Positions 51,149 to 60,577 are shown, numbered from the stretch's first letter. The stretch is DNA of 64,000 nt from Bdellovibrionales bacterium (GCA_019637855.1 JAHBUX010000004.1:1-64000); one strand, 5' to 3'. Notes: generated by a model not told the origin, from the sequence alone. Made by a program: numbers and translations.

Positions 51149-52771
51149 CTAGGTAGGAACGCCGGTCTTTTGCACGTAGTAGTCCCACGTGCCGTCGTAG
51201 ACGGTGAGCTCATGGTGATCCAGGCGGAAAACCCGCGTCGTCATCTTACGCAAGAAGTGACGATCGTGACTTACGATCATTACAGTTCCGGGAAAGTTGA
51301 CCACCGCGTCCAGCAAGACCTCACGCGATTGAATATCCAAATGGTTGGTCGGTTCGTCGAGAATCAACAGGTTCACTGGTTTGCAAAGAATCGTGGCCAG
51401 AACGACTCGGCTTTTCTCACCACCGGACAACACCGAAATTTTCTTTTCCACTTCGTCGCCGGAAAACTTAAACGCTCCAAGAAGACTACGCACATAGCCT
51501 AAATTGGCAGTGGGAATGCGCGAATGCACCTCTTCCAAAACCGTGAGCTTCGGGTCGAGGACATCCAAAGAGTTCTGACTGAAATACCCCATATCGATGC
51601 TCGCACCGACTGCCACTTTGCCCTCGGTGGCTTCTGTTTGGCCGGCGATGATTTTTAGAAGTGTCGATTTTCCAGCCCCGTTCACGCCCACCACGGCCAC
51701 ACGATCCAAGCGCTTCACCAAGGCCGATGCCCCCTTAAAGACTGGTATCTGTTTGCCATCGCTGCGGCTCCAGACTTTGCCAAGATTTTCAAACTTAACG
51801 ACCTCATCCCCACCTCGCGGGGGTTCTGGCCATACAAAGCTAATGGCTTTTTCTTCGCTGGGGATTTCGATGCGATCAATCTTCTCTAACTTCTTAACCC
51901 GTGACTGCACTTGCGCCGCGTGGGAAGCGCGAGCGGCAAAGCGCGCGATAAACTCTTCTTCTTTGGCCAACATCTCATCTTGACGTTTGGCGGCCGCTAT
52001 CAACTGCTCACGGCGCAGTTCTTTGTCTTTTTCGTAGAAGTCGTAGTTGCCACCGTAGGTGGTGATCGCTTGGTTGGCCACTTCGACGATTTTGCTCACC
52101 AGCCGATTCATAAAATCGCGATCGTGACTGGTCATCAACAATGAGCCTTTGAACGAACGCAGCCACCCCTCCAGCCACACGATAGACTCCAAGTCCAAAT
52201 GGTTAGTGGGCTCGTCCATCAACAAAACGTCAGGATTTAAAATCAAAATTTTGGCCAAAGCGATGCGCATTTTCCAACCACCGCTGAAGGTGGAGGTGTC
52301 GCGGTGATGATCGTCCGGCGGAATTCCCAAACCCGTCACGATCTCCGCAACTCGAGCATCTAAATCGTAACCACCCAAGCGCTCGAATTCACCCTGCACT
52401 TCGCCATACTGCTCGAGCACGCGCGCCATCTCATCGTCGTCCATGGGCTCAGCTAGCTTTTGCTCATATTCAAGCATCTGGTTCTGCAAAATCGGCAAGC
52501 GCCCGGCCGCGGACTTCACCTCGTCCAAAACAGAGCGGCCCTTCATCTCTTCAATGTTCTGCGAGAAATAGCCGACCACAGTGCGCTCGGGTTTTGCCAC
52601 CTGACCGGTGTCATAGCCTTCTTCGCCCGTCAAAATACGAAAGATGGTGGTTTTGCCCGCTCCATTGGGTCCAACCAGCCCCACCTTTTCACCGGGGTTA
52701 AGTTGGAAAGAAGCATTCTTGTAGAGCACTTTGTTGCCATAGTGCTTGGAAATTCCGGCGACATGTATCAT
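51149..52771 (-). CDS. ABC-F family ATPase (YbiT-like)
   Basis: 540 residues with two ABC domains: Walker A GPNGAGKTT and GVNGAGKST, signature TFSGGWKMR and LSGGEKSR, Walker B LLMDEPTNHLDL and LILDEPTNHLD, joined by a charged linker (residues about 240-320). No membrane domain. ABC-F proteins bind the ribosome and rescue or modulate translation. A perfect 9-3-9 palindrome (52757-52777) spans the ATG, leaving no clear Shine-Dalgarno; translation may be controlled by it. Confidence 0.92.
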   Translation of the reverse strand: MIHVAGISKHYGNKVLYKNASFQLNPGEKVGLVGPNGAGKTTIFRILTGEEGYDTGQVAKPERTVVGYFSQNIEEMKGRSVLDEVKSAAGRLPILQNQMLEYEQKLAEPMDDDEMARVLEQYGEVQGEFERLGGYDLDARVAEIVTGLGIPPDDHHRDTSTFSGGWKMRIALAKILILNPDVLLMDEPTNHLDLESIVWLEGWLRSFKGSLLMTSHDRDFMNRLVSKIVEVANQAITTYGGNYDFYEKDKELRREQLIAAAKRQDEMLAKEEEFIARFAARASHAAQVQSRVKKLEKIDRIEIPSEEKAISFVWPEPPRGGDEVVKFENLGKVWSRSDGKQIPVFKGASALVKRLDRVAVVGVNGAGKSTLLKIIAGQTEATEGKVAVGASIDMGYFSQNSLDVLDPKLTVLEEVHSRIPTANLGYVRSLLGAFKFSGDEVEKKISVLSGGEKSRVVLATILCKPVNLLILDEPTNHLDIQSREVLLDAVVNFPGTVMIVSHDRHFLRKMTTRVFRLDHHELTVYDGTWDYYVQKTGVPT

Positions 52772-52777
52772 GTCGCC
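52757..52777. promoter_or_regulatory. Perfect palindrome over the ABC-F start codon
   Basis: GGCGACATG, TAT, CATGTCGCC: a 9-bp inverted repeat with a 3-base centre. The start codon of the ABC-F gene is inside one arm. In RNA it would form a stable hairpin over the initiation site; in DNA it could be an operator. Chance occurrence of a 9-bp dyad somewhere in 64 kb is not negligible, but the position is striking. Confidence 0.4.
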
Positions 52778-52807
52778 AGATTAATCATCGTTCTTGGGGA
52801 CTTTCAA

Positions 52808-53341
52808 TTACAATTCGCGGATCTGCAGGGCTTGCTCGGTGGCATTGAGCACGGAAGCGATTTTAAGCGAAGCCTGAATGCCTTCGTTGCTGATTCCCGC
52901 TTTGCGCAACTCTTGTAAATGCGCCGTCAAGCACTGCCCGCATCCAGCCAAGGCCGAAATCGCAAAACACATTAGCTCAAAATCGGCCTTTTCGATGCCG
53001 GGTTTGCCGATGATATTCATTCGCAAACGGGCCGGCAGGGCCTTAAGCTCTGCATCGCCCATTAAATGCTGCGAACGATAATACACATTGTTCATCGCCA
53101 TAATGGTGGCCGCCCCTTTTGAGGCATTGCGGATGTCGTCGTTCAACGCATCCGCCCCTGCGTCGAGAGCCATGCGCACCAAGTCCTGCGACTTAAGGGC
53201 ATAGGCTGAAGCCAAAGCCACTCCCCAGATTTGGGGCGGGGTTAGGCCTTGTGCGCCCTCCGCACTCAACACTGCTTCCAGATTGAGTTTGATGTCGCGA
53301 CCGTAGTCGGGAATGAGTTCTTTGACTTCAGCTAATTTCAT
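52808..53341 (-). CDS. ahpD: Alkyl hydroperoxidase AhpD
   Basis: 177 residues from the ATG at 53341, two bases after the ahpC stop. The redox motif CGQC (Cys 134, Cys 137) followed by LTAHLQEL provides the catalytic Cys-x-x-Cys-x3-His. AhpD reduces AhpC, using lipoamide in Mycobacterium. Second gene of the ahpCD operon, divergent from oxyR. Confidence 0.92.
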   Translation of the reverse strand: MKLAEVKELIPDYGRDIKLNLEAVLSAEGAQGLTPPQIWGVALASAYALKSQDLVRMALDAGADALNDDIRNASKGAATIMAMNNVYYRSQHLMGDAELKALPARLRMNIIGKPGIEKADFELMCFAISALAGCGQCLTAHLQELRKAGISNEGIQASLKIASVLNATEQALQIREL

Positions 53342-53343
53342 AT

Positions 53344-53883
53344 TTACCCCACATGTAGAGTTTCTTGACCTTTTTCCCAGTTGCACGGGCACAACTCATC
53401 GGTTTGCAAACCGTCGAGAACCCGCAAAACTTCTTTGGGATTACGTCCCACGCTTAGATCGGTGACATACACAAAACGAATCGTGCCTTCCGGATCGACG
53501 ATAAACGTTGCTCGTTGAGCCACGCCTTCGTTTGGATCCAAAATACCGAGAGCGGTTGTCAACTCGCGCTTTAAATCTGAAACCATCGGGAAAGCCAAAT
53601 TGCTTAGATCTTTTTCACTCTTGCGCCAGGCCAAGTGCACATGCTCGGAGTCAGTGCTGAAGGTCAATACTTGAGCGTCACGATCTTTGAACTGACCATT
53701 GAGCTCGTTGAAACCTTTGATTTCGGTAGGACACACAAAAGTAAAATCCTTAGGGTAGAAGAAAGCCACCAACCATTTGCCTTTAAATGAGTCGTTGGTG
53801 ACGTCGGTAAACGCTGTTTTGATATCGTTGTTCACTACGGCTTTTAAGTTAAACTGCGGAAACTTTTGACCAATGCCTAACAT
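53344..53883 (-). CDS. ahpC: Peroxiredoxin AhpC
   Basis: 179 residues with peroxidatic Cys 51 in FTFVCPTE and a C-terminal DELCPCNWEKG carrying the resolving Cys residues, the pattern of AhpC1-type peroxiredoxins paired with AhpD. It reduces hydrogen peroxide and organic hydroperoxides. Divergent from oxyR, which probably activates it. Confidence 0.95.
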   Translation of the reverse strand: MLGIGQKFPQFNLKAVVNNDIKTAFTDVTNDSFKGKWLVAFFYPKDFTFVCPTEIKGFNELNGQFKDRDAQVLTFSTDSEHVHLAWRKSEKDLSNLAFPMVSDLKRELTTALGILDPNEGVAQRATFIVDPEGTIRFVYVTDLSVGRNPKEVLRVLDGLQTDELCPCNWEKGQETLHVG

Positions 53884-53957
53884 TCTTAGAACCTCCTGTT
53901 ATGACCTACTTTCGGCTCAGCCGAGCCATAAGTAAAATCGATTGTTTAAATAGGTCG

Positions 53958-53976
53958 ATCAATGTTATCTATTGAT
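53958..53976. promoter_or_regulatory. LysR-type operator (OxyR) next to the oxyR start
   Basis: ATCAATGTTATCTATTGAT is a perfect 6-7-6 inverted repeat satisfying the T-N11-A rule of LysR-type sites twice, and on the reverse strand contains ATAG, part of the OxyR half-site. It ends two bases before the oxyR ATG, so binding would block oxyR initiation, and it is about 80 bp from ahpC. OxyR autorepression plus ahpC activation is the natural model. Confidence 0.55.
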
Positions 53977-53978
53977 AT

Positions 53979-54932
53979 ATGCCTTCACTGACCCAACTGG
54001 AATACATCGTGGCCGTCGAGAAGCATCGTCACTTCGGCAAAGCCGCCGAAGCCTGTCACGTCACCCAACCGACCCTCAGCATGCAGATACAGAAGGTCGA
54101 GGAAGAGATCGGCTATCCGCTTTTCGACCGGCTCAAAAAACCCATCGTACCGACCACGAAGGGCACACGCTTCATAACCCAAGCCAAAGTGCTTCTACAC
54201 GAGCACCACAAACTGGTGGATTTGTCCCGCAGTCAAAGCGGCGAGCTCAGCGGTGATCTTCGACTCGGAGTCATCCCCACCATTGCGCCCTATCTGCTGC
54301 CTCTGTTTCTCGAGTCCTTCTCGAAGGAATTTCCTAAGGTACATTTGTTTGTGGACGAGTTGAAGACCGACACCATCTTACAAATGCTGGCGGAGGACCA
54401 GCTGGACGCCGGAATTCTAGCGACTCCGCTGCATGAGCCCGGTCTAAAAGAACGGCCACTGTACTATGAGCCGTTTTCCCTGTACGTATCGAGAGCGAAT
54501 CCACTCAATGCACGTAAGCGCATCAAAGAGGATGATTTGGACGCGGAACATATGTGGCTCCTAGAAGATGGTCACTGTTTTCGCAATCAGATTGTGCGTT
54601 ACTGTTCGCTCAAGGGTAAAGAGGGCGTATTTCCCAATGTGCGTTTTGAAGGCGGCAATATCGATACGCTCCGTTATCTCGTACGCAAATCCAACGGTTA
54701 TACTCTTGTGCCCGCACTGTTTGTAGAAACGTTGACAGAGAGTGAGCGACGCGACCACGTACGCGAGTTTGAGAAGCCGGTACCCGCCCGTGAAGTCAGT
54801 CTAGTCTATCGCCGCGACCAATGGAAAAGCGATGTGCTGAAAGCTCTGGAAGAGGCCATTCGTAAACAGCTCCCAAAGGGACTGCAAACCTCCGACCCTA
54901 AACGCATGGACGTTCTCGATGTGCGAAAGTAG
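53979..54932 (+). CDS. oxyR: Peroxide-sensing LysR-type regulator OxyR
   Basis: 317 residues: N-terminal helix-turn-helix (FGKAAEACHVTQPTLSMQI at about 19-37), C-terminal sensor domain. The two redox cysteines match OxyR: Cys 200 in EDGHCFRNQ and Cys 209 in RYCSLKG. They form a disulfide on peroxide exposure. Divergent from ahpCD, its expected target. Confidence 0.93.
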   Translation: MPSLTQLEYIVAVEKHRHFGKAAEACHVTQPTLSMQIQKVEEEIGYPLFDRLKKPIVPTTKGTRFITQAKVLLHEHHKLVDLSRSQSGELSGDLRLGVIPTIAPYLLPLFLESFSKEFPKVHLFVDELKTDTILQMLAEDQLDAGILATPLHEPGLKERPLYYEPFSLYVSRANPLNARKRIKEDDLDAEHMWLLEDGHCFRNQIVRYCSLKGKEGVFPNVRFEGGNIDTLRYLVRKSNGYTLVPALFVETLTESERRDHVREFEKPVPAREVSLVYRRDQWKSDVLKALEEAIRKQLPKGLQTSDPKRMDVLDVRK

Positions 54933-54941
54933 GCTAAAAGC

Positions 54942-55610
54942 ATGAGTTTGAAACTAGAAAGCTGGCCCGCGCGAACGGCGACCTTCACACTGCCCATGCG
55001 TTACTCGCTTTGGGGACCGAGCGATAAAGGCGTGGTGATCGCGCTGCACGGTTATCAAGACCATGCGTTGTCGATGATGAAACGTATCGGTTGGTGGGAG
55101 AAAGAGCTGCCCTTTCAAGTGTTGGCGATCAATGCGCCCTTTCCGGTGCCGATTTGGACGGCGGATGGGTTTAAAGAGGCTTATGCATGGTACTTTCGTG
55201 ACACCGATCGCGGCTTCACAATCGTCTCTCCCAACGAAACCGCGTTGCGGGTGTATGAGTTGATTCAGTCGCTAGGTTTGCAGAAAAAGCCCACGATGAT
55301 CTTTGGTTTTTCGCAAGGCGGATACTTGGCGCCATTTCTTGGTCCACACCTAGAAAACCTACGCGGCATTGTCAGTCTGGGAAGTGGCTATCCGATGGAA
55401 CCGTACAAATCCCTAAAGCCCACCTATATTTTTGGCCTGCACGGAGACCGCGACGAGCGCATTCCCTGCGATAAATCCGCTGAAGCCCACGCCGCGCTTC
55501 TCGCACAAGGTTTTAAAGGAGAATTTATCGTTCTCCGGGGACTTACTCACAAAGTCGATCCGCAGGCCGAACCCATCGTGCGCCGCTTGCTTGAAGAGCA
55601 TCTGTCATGA
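54942..55610 (+). CDS. Alpha/beta-hydrolase (esterase/phospholipase type)
   Basis: 222 residues. Nucleophile elbow GFSQGGY, acidic residue in HGDRDERIP and catalytic His in LTHKVDP; ALHGYQDH supplies the oxyanion region. This is the carboxylesterase/lysophospholipase (YpfH-like) pattern. Follows oxyR by 9 bases and overlaps the epimerase gene by 4 nt. Confidence 0.85.
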   Translation: MSLKLESWPARTATFTLPMRYSLWGPSDKGVVIALHGYQDHALSMMKRIGWWEKELPFQVLAINAPFPVPIWTADGFKEAYAWYFRDTDRGFTIVSPNETALRVYELIQSLGLQKKPTMIFGFSQGGYLAPFLGPHLENLRGIVSLGSGYPMEPYKSLKPTYIFGLHGDRDERIPCDKSAEAHAALLAQGFKGEFIVLRGLTHKVDPQAEPIVRRLLEEHLS

Positions 55611-56494
55611 AGGTGCTAGTGATCGGCGGCAATCGCTTTGTCGGACTTCGCCTTACCCACGAACTGGCGCAAGACAAATCTGTGGATTTAAACATCGTCA
55701 ACCGGACAGGCCAGGCGCCGCACGCGCCGGGAGCCGCGGTCTACAAAGCCGATCGTGCACACTGGAAACTCTCACACATCGATCGCGATTGGGACGTTAT
55801 CGTCGATTTCGCAGCCTTTAACGACACAGATGTGCACGGAGTGCTCGACTATTTTAGAAACATCAAACGCTACATCTATATTTCAAGTGTCTCGGTCTAC
55901 GATGGCGGGTCGGCGCTGAAGGAGTCGGCTTTCGATGCCGCAAGTTTCGATCTTACACAAACGCCCCGTCCCGCACCTCACGCCTATCAAGATGGCAAGC
56001 GCCGAGCGGAAGCCGCCTTCCTGAAACTCTGCCCATTTCCTACATTGAGCGTACGTTTTCCCTTCTTGCTCGGCCCGGATGACTACACTCGGCGCCTCGA
56101 GTTTCACGTGCAACGGACTGAGGGGGGCCAGCCCATCTATGCCCCTGCACCTGACAGCAGATTTTCCGTTCTACACGCGGAGGATGCTTGTCGCTTTTTA
56201 AAATGGAGTCTCACACAAGACTTCCACGGTCCGCTCAATGTGGCGGCCGCAACTCCCCTGTCACTCACTCAGCTTTTTAGTAAGATTGAGAAACGCACCG
56301 GGCGTAAAGCGTTGCTCACCCAACACCAGATGCCAGAAAATCGTTCGCCCTATGGTATTGGTGAGGACCTCTATGTCGACGTGGACAAGCTCACTGAGCT
56401 TGGGTTCACTGCGCGCACCTGGGACAAGTGGCTGGGAGAACTGATCGAAGGAGCCAGCCGCAACCCGGCCAGCTCCAATACAAAGCTACACTAG
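55607..56494 (+). CDS. NAD-dependent epimerase/dehydratase (extended SDR)
   Basis: 295 residues. N-terminal nucleotide loop VIGGNRFVGLRL, active-site region ISSVSVYDGG and YQDGKRRAE (Tyr and Lys of the SDR dyad). Similar proteins act as reductases or sugar-nucleotide epimerases; the substrate is unknown. ATGA overlap with the esterase gene indicates an operon. Confidence 0.85.
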   Translation: MKVLVIGGNRFVGLRLTHELAQDKSVDLNIVNRTGQAPHAPGAAVYKADRAHWKLSHIDRDWDVIVDFAAFNDTDVHGVLDYFRNIKRYIYISSVSVYDGGSALKESAFDAASFDLTQTPRPAPHAYQDGKRRAEAAFLKLCPFPTLSVRFPFLLGPDDYTRRLEFHVQRTEGGQPIYAPAPDSRFSVLHAEDACRFLKWSLTQDFHGPLNVAAATPLSLTQLFSKIEKRTGRKALLTQHQMPENRSPYGIGEDLYVDVDKLTELGFTARTWDKWLGELIEGASRNPASSNTKLH

Positions 56495-56515
56495 GGCTCG
56501 CAAGCGCCCAAAACC

Positions 56516-57145
56516 CTAGTATTTAACGCTACAGCCGTATGGAGTGGTTGAAGCGGTTTTTACCGGCTCGCCTTTTTCCAATGAAGTCAGAGCGGCGGTC
56601 ACATAGTTCTGAGCGCCTTCCAAGCTTTTCATTGTGGCCGACGGGCGATCATCAATCGCGCCTTGGTAAGCCACTTTGCCTGCTTTATCGATCACAAACA
56701 TGTGGGGAGTGGTTTTTGCCGAATAGGCTTTACCAACTGAGCCTTTGTCATCGAACAAGAAAGCCGTGGAAGCGACGCCTTTTTCCGTCATCAGCTTTTG
56801 CGCATCAGCGGCCGCCAGGTGGCCTTCTTTACCGGCCGCGGAAGAAATAATAGTCAACCACACCGTGCCTTTAGCGACCTGCTCTTTTTGCAGGCCTTGC
56901 ATCGTTTTAGAATCATAGAATTTCTTAACGTAAGGACAATCCTTATTGAACCACTCCAGAACTACGGTTTTGCCTTTAAACTGGCTAAGTTTGTAGTCCT
57001 TGCCATCCGCACCTTTCAGCGCGAAGTCCGGGGCCACATCGCCGTTTTTCAGCACGGCTGGCGCAGCCGCCGCCGCTTTCGACGGGCTATTGGCCAAAGC
57101 CAAAGGCGAAACGATCAGGGCACAAACAAGCATAAGAGCACGCAT
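56516..57145 (-). CDS. Secreted thioredoxin-fold (redoxin) protein
   Basis: 209 residues with a signal peptide (ending ALANS) and an AhpC/TSA-type redoxin domain (GDVAPDFALKGADGKDYKL). The active-site region is WFNKDCPYVKKFY with a single Cys; a second Cys sits at the C-terminus (PYGCSVKY). AAGGAGG precedes the ATG. It lies 27 bases downstream of dsbD, its probable electron source in the periplasm. Confidence 0.88.
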   Translation of the reverse strand: MRALMLVCALIVSPLALANSPSKAAAAAPAVLKNGDVAPDFALKGADGKDYKLSQFKGKTVVLEWFNKDCPYVKKFYDSKTMQGLQKEQVAKGTVWLTIISSAAGKEGHLAAADAQKLMTEKGVASTAFLFDDKGSVGKAYSAKTTPHMFVIDKAGKVAYQGAIDDRPSATMKSLEGAQNYVTAALTSLEKGEPVKTASTTPYGCSVKY

Positions 57146-57172
57146 TAAAGCCTCCTTGTTGTAAATCCGAGT

Positions 57173-59209
57173 TCATGGGAACTCTTTGTGTATCCAATCC
57201 ATGAAGGTACTTTTGGTCAGCACTTCAGGCAAGACTTGCCCATTCGGATGCTGAGGCGAATAAAGAACATAAAACGGAACACCCACACGCTCATAACGGT
57301 TCAAAAACAGCGTGATCTCTTCGTTCCGCTGCGTCCAATCACCTTTAATCAATACGATGTTCTTCTTCTCAAACAGCCCGACGACTTCCGGATCGCTGAA
57401 CACCAGTCTCTCATTCACCTTGCAGGTGAGGCACCAGTCCGCCGTCATGTTGACAAAAACATTTTTGCCACGCAGGGACTCGAGCAACGCCGGCGAATAC
57501 GGCTGCCAAATATCGGGACCTGCATCCACACTGACGGCGCGCCTTTCCGCGCGATAAATGTAAGTGAGTCCACCCACTACAGTGATCGCTGCAATCAGAG
57601 CCGCAATCAAGCGACGCCAAGCCGATAGCCAGAAAGCAAAACCCAAAGTCACACATCCGGCCAATACAAAAGCCACCGCGTTCGGTCCCCGCACTTGGCC
57701 TAACACCCACAATAACCACACCAAGGTCAGCAAGAGCGGGAACGCCATGGCTTGCTTTAAGCGCATCATCCACATTCCCGGCTTAGGTAAAATGCGAATC
57801 CATGACGGGAAAATAGCAAACACCAGGTAAGGAAACGCCAAGCCCAAACCTAAGCAGGCAAAGACCGCAAACAAAACGTAAGTCGGTTGCGAGAGTCCAA
57901 AACCCAACGCCACGCCCATAAAGGGCGCCGTACAGGGTGAGGCCACAACCACGGCCAAGACGCCGGTAAAGAACGAACCCGGCAATCCTCCCAAACGGGT
58001 TAGCTTCTGTCCGAAACCAGCATCAAAGATATCCAACTCAAACAGACCGAGCAGATTGAGTGCGAGAACGAAAAATAACCAGCTCAACAGACTTAAAAAT
58101 ACCGGCGACTGCAGCTGAAAGCCCCATCCTACCAAAGTTCCCGCTGAGCGCAGACCCGAAAGTAAAAGCGCGATCAGCACGAAAGACACCAGCACACCGG
58201 CCACGTAGGCGAAGTTGTTGCTACGCACTTCATCCGGATGTTTTTCCGCCAGCTTCAACAGGCTCAAAAGTTTGATCGACAGGATCGGAAACACACATGG
58301 CATGAGGTTAAGAATTAGTCCGCCGACAAAAGCCGACAACAACATCCACCACAGATCTGCCAACGAAGCTTTGGGCTTGCTCTGCTCAAAGGACCAACCT
58401 GAATCGCCAAATTGCCAAGCCTCGACCTGCCCACTCTTGTTACGCATCACCAGCACACCGGTGCGATCAGCCTTGGCCTGTGGCACATTGGCTTTATGCA
58501 GTTTGAGCAGCAAGCCCTCGGCGGAGGTCGACACCACCGGCGCTTCATTGGTCACACCTGAGTTCTTGAAGGGAAAGAACTCAGCAAAATCACGATCGGC
58601 AGGCCAATCCTTCACCATCAACGCCATGTTCTCGCCATCAGCGATATACTGCGGCGCTGATGCCCTCACCTGCGGCACACGCGCACGCACCTTTTGAAAG
58701 GCATTGAAATGATCGGTCGGTTTTACATCTTCAAGGCGGCCAATAGGGACATCGAGTTTAAGCGTATCGATCGCTGGAATACACACGTCCTCACACACCA
58801 GCCACTCGGCATCCACTTGAATGTGTGCGGTGTCGCCGATCTTCGCATCCTTGTCCACATCGAGCTCGATGGGAATGATCACCTCTTTGTCGTAACCAAA
58901 CGAGATCAACGGGCCTGTTTCAAAACGTTTAGGAATGGGCATCATCACCCGCACGACACGCAGGCCGTGACTGTTATCAAAGTTCAAACGAATCGCAGTT
59001 CCACTGTCACCGGGGTTTACCCAGTAGGTGTGCCATTTGGGCGCCAAACGAATGCGGAGGCCCACCGTGGCGGTAGCACCGGGAGTAAGCGCAGTGGTTT
59101 CACTGATCAGTTCGCCCTGCGAAAACTTGCGCCAGGATGAAAAGTCTTTCTCGGCACTGGCCAGTGGCGCCGCGCAAGTCAAAATCGTCAGAACTAATTT
59201 TTTAAACAA
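57173..59209 (-). CDS. DsbD/ScsB-type thiol:disulfide reductase
   Basis: 678 residues from a TTG after GGGAG. Signal peptide, an N-terminal DsbD-like domain with a Cys pair (LVCEDVCIP), an eight-span membrane part with the two conserved redox Cys in LMPCVFPIL and ASPCTAPFMG, and a C-terminal thioredoxin domain with CLTC in ADWCLTCKV. It carries electrons from cytoplasmic thioredoxin to periplasmic proteins. A weak 5-bp hairpin (59219-59231) touches the ribosome-binding site. Confidence 0.9.
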   Translation of the reverse strand: MFKKLVLTILTCAAPLASAEKDFSSWRKFSQGELISETTALTPGATATVGLRIRLAPKWHTYWVNPGDSGTAIRLNFDNSHGLRVVRVMMPIPKRFETGPLISFGYDKEVIIPIELDVDKDAKIGDTAHIQVDAEWLVCEDVCIPAIDTLKLDVPIGRLEDVKPTDHFNAFQKVRARVPQVRASAPQYIADGENMALMVKDWPADRDFAEFFPFKNSGVTNEAPVVSTSAEGLLLKLHKANVPQAKADRTGVLVMRNKSGQVEAWQFGDSGWSFEQSKPKASLADLWWMLLSAFVGGLILNLMPCVFPILSIKLLSLLKLAEKHPDEVRSNNFAYVAGVLVSFVLIALLLSGLRSAGTLVGWGFQLQSPVFLSLLSWLFFVLALNLLGLFELDIFDAGFGQKLTRLGGLPGSFFTGVLAVVVASPCTAPFMGVALGFGLSQPTYVLFAVFACLGLGLAFPYLVFAIFPSWIRILPKPGMWMMRLKQAMAFPLLLTLVWLLWVLGQVRGPNAVAFVLAGCVTLGFAFWLSAWRRLIAALIAAITVVGGLTYIYRAERRAVSVDAGPDIWQPYSPALLESLRGKNVFVNMTADWCLTCKVNERLVFSDPEVVGLFEKKNIVLIKGDWTQRNEEITLFLNRYERVGVPFYVLYSPQHPNGQVLPEVLTKSTFMDWIHKEFP

Positions 59210-59224
59210 AGTTGTTCTCCCGTT

Positions 59225-60538
59225 TTACGGGAAGACAAAGACACTCTGCTCGTGAAAGGCGCCTTCAATCCGTCCCGGAAGCTTCGAGCCGATAAAGCAG
59301 CTGTTTTTGGATAAGCTCGATATACTGTCCTCAGTATAGACCTGTTCCGGCGCATTGACATCCACCCAAGCCGCATGAAAAGGCGCGTCCAGCGTGAAAG
59401 TTCCAAAGCCGCCGGGCAAACGCAAGAATTCCGCGGGCTTCGAAGCAAAGACCTCAACCAAGCGACGCTCATTCAACCAACCTCGACGATGACCAAAAAT
59501 GAGAACGTTCATCGTGGTTTCCAGTCCTAAAGTGCCGAATGCCGCTTTATCAAATGAACCGATTTTCATAACGGACTCATGGGGCGCATGATCCGTGGCC
59601 ACAAAGTCGACCACACCTTCTTGCAGCCCTTGCCACAAGGCTTTCTGATCTTCAGGCGAACGGATCGGCGGATTCATTTTGAACGCCAAGTTGTCACCAT
59701 CGATGGTTTCCGTATTGAAAAACAAATGGTGAGGGCTGACTTCAGCCGTGACTAGTAAACCCTCACGCTTGGCCTGACGAACCAGCTCCAGGGTTTTACG
59801 ACTCGAAACGTGCAGCACGTGATAGCGCGCACGCGGATGTTTACGCAATTCACGTAGATCGCGCTCGACCATCTTCCATTCAGGCTCATCCGGATAGGGC
59901 GAAGCACCGAGTTTCTCTTGCACCGGGCCGGGCGCCAAGCTGCCACCATGGCCCAAGAATTCCGCATGCTGCAAGAGCGGCACACCCAGCTTTTCGAGCT
60001 GCGCAAACGCCTGCTCCATCACCTTGTCATTCGTCACGCCAAGCCCGTCATTGGTGAAGGCGCGCACACCGGCGCGCACCAAATCTTCATAGCTTGTCAG
60101 ATCATCGCTGTTTAATTTCTTCGTGATCGCTGCGGACCAAAAGACATGTACGCCGAAATCACTTTCAAACGGACGCACTTCCTCCTGACCGCGCTTCAAC
60201 ACCTCCACCGAATCAATGGTGGGCTGCGTGTTGGGCATAGTCAGGATTGCCGAGTAACCACCCTTGAGGGCAGCCAACAGGCCGGTAGCCGGAGTTTCTT
60301 TATGACCTTGCCCCGGGACACGCAGATGCGCTTGTGCATCCACCCCGGCCGGCATCAAGACTTTTCCACCGCCGTCGATACGCTCCACTTTGCCCGTAGG
60401 CGTGGCGTTAATGCCGCGGAAGCGACCATTCTCAACCCACACGCGAGCGTTTTTAATTACACTCTCGGTGGTCCATACATCGACGTTTTCAATCAGAAGG
60501 GAGCGAAACTCGCGTTTGGCAAATCGGCTTTTGATCAT
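59225..60538 (-). CDS. pyrC: Dihydroorotase-like amidohydrolase with altered metal site
   Basis: 437 residues of the class I dihydroorotase type. The conserved DxHxHxR reads DAQAHLR (Asp 67, Gln 69, His 71), so the first metal-binding His is Gln. Other ligands remain: LLQHAEF, YHVLHVSS and ATDHAPHE, and the substrate-side KMNPPIRS is present. The normal enzyme closes carbamoyl-aspartate to dihydroorotate. The change could impair zinc binding, as in non-catalytic PyrX proteins, or be tolerated. No second pyrC is in the window. Gene order pyrC-dsbD, 15-base gap. Confidence 0.75.
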   Translation of the reverse strand: MIKSRFAKREFRSLLIENVDVWTTESVIKNARVWVENGRFRGINATPTGKVERIDGGGKVLMPAGVDAQAHLRVPGQGHKETPATGLLAALKGGYSAILTMPNTQPTIDSVEVLKRGQEEVRPFESDFGVHVFWSAAITKKLNSDDLTSYEDLVRAGVRAFTNDGLGVTNDKVMEQAFAQLEKLGVPLLQHAEFLGHGGSLAPGPVQEKLGASPYPDEPEWKMVERDLRELRKHPRARYHVLHVSSRKTLELVRQAKREGLLVTAEVSPHHLFFNTETIDGDNLAFKMNPPIRSPEDQKALWQGLQEGVVDFVATDHAPHESVMKIGSFDKAAFGTLGLETTMNVLIFGHRRGWLNERRLVEVFASKPAEFLRLPGGFGTFTLDAPFHAAWVDVNAPEQVYTEDSISSLSKNSCFIGSKLPGRIEGAFHEQSVFVFP

Positions 60539-60577
60539 GCCTATGGTGTTATCTGACTTGGGCGGGATTTTGAAGCC

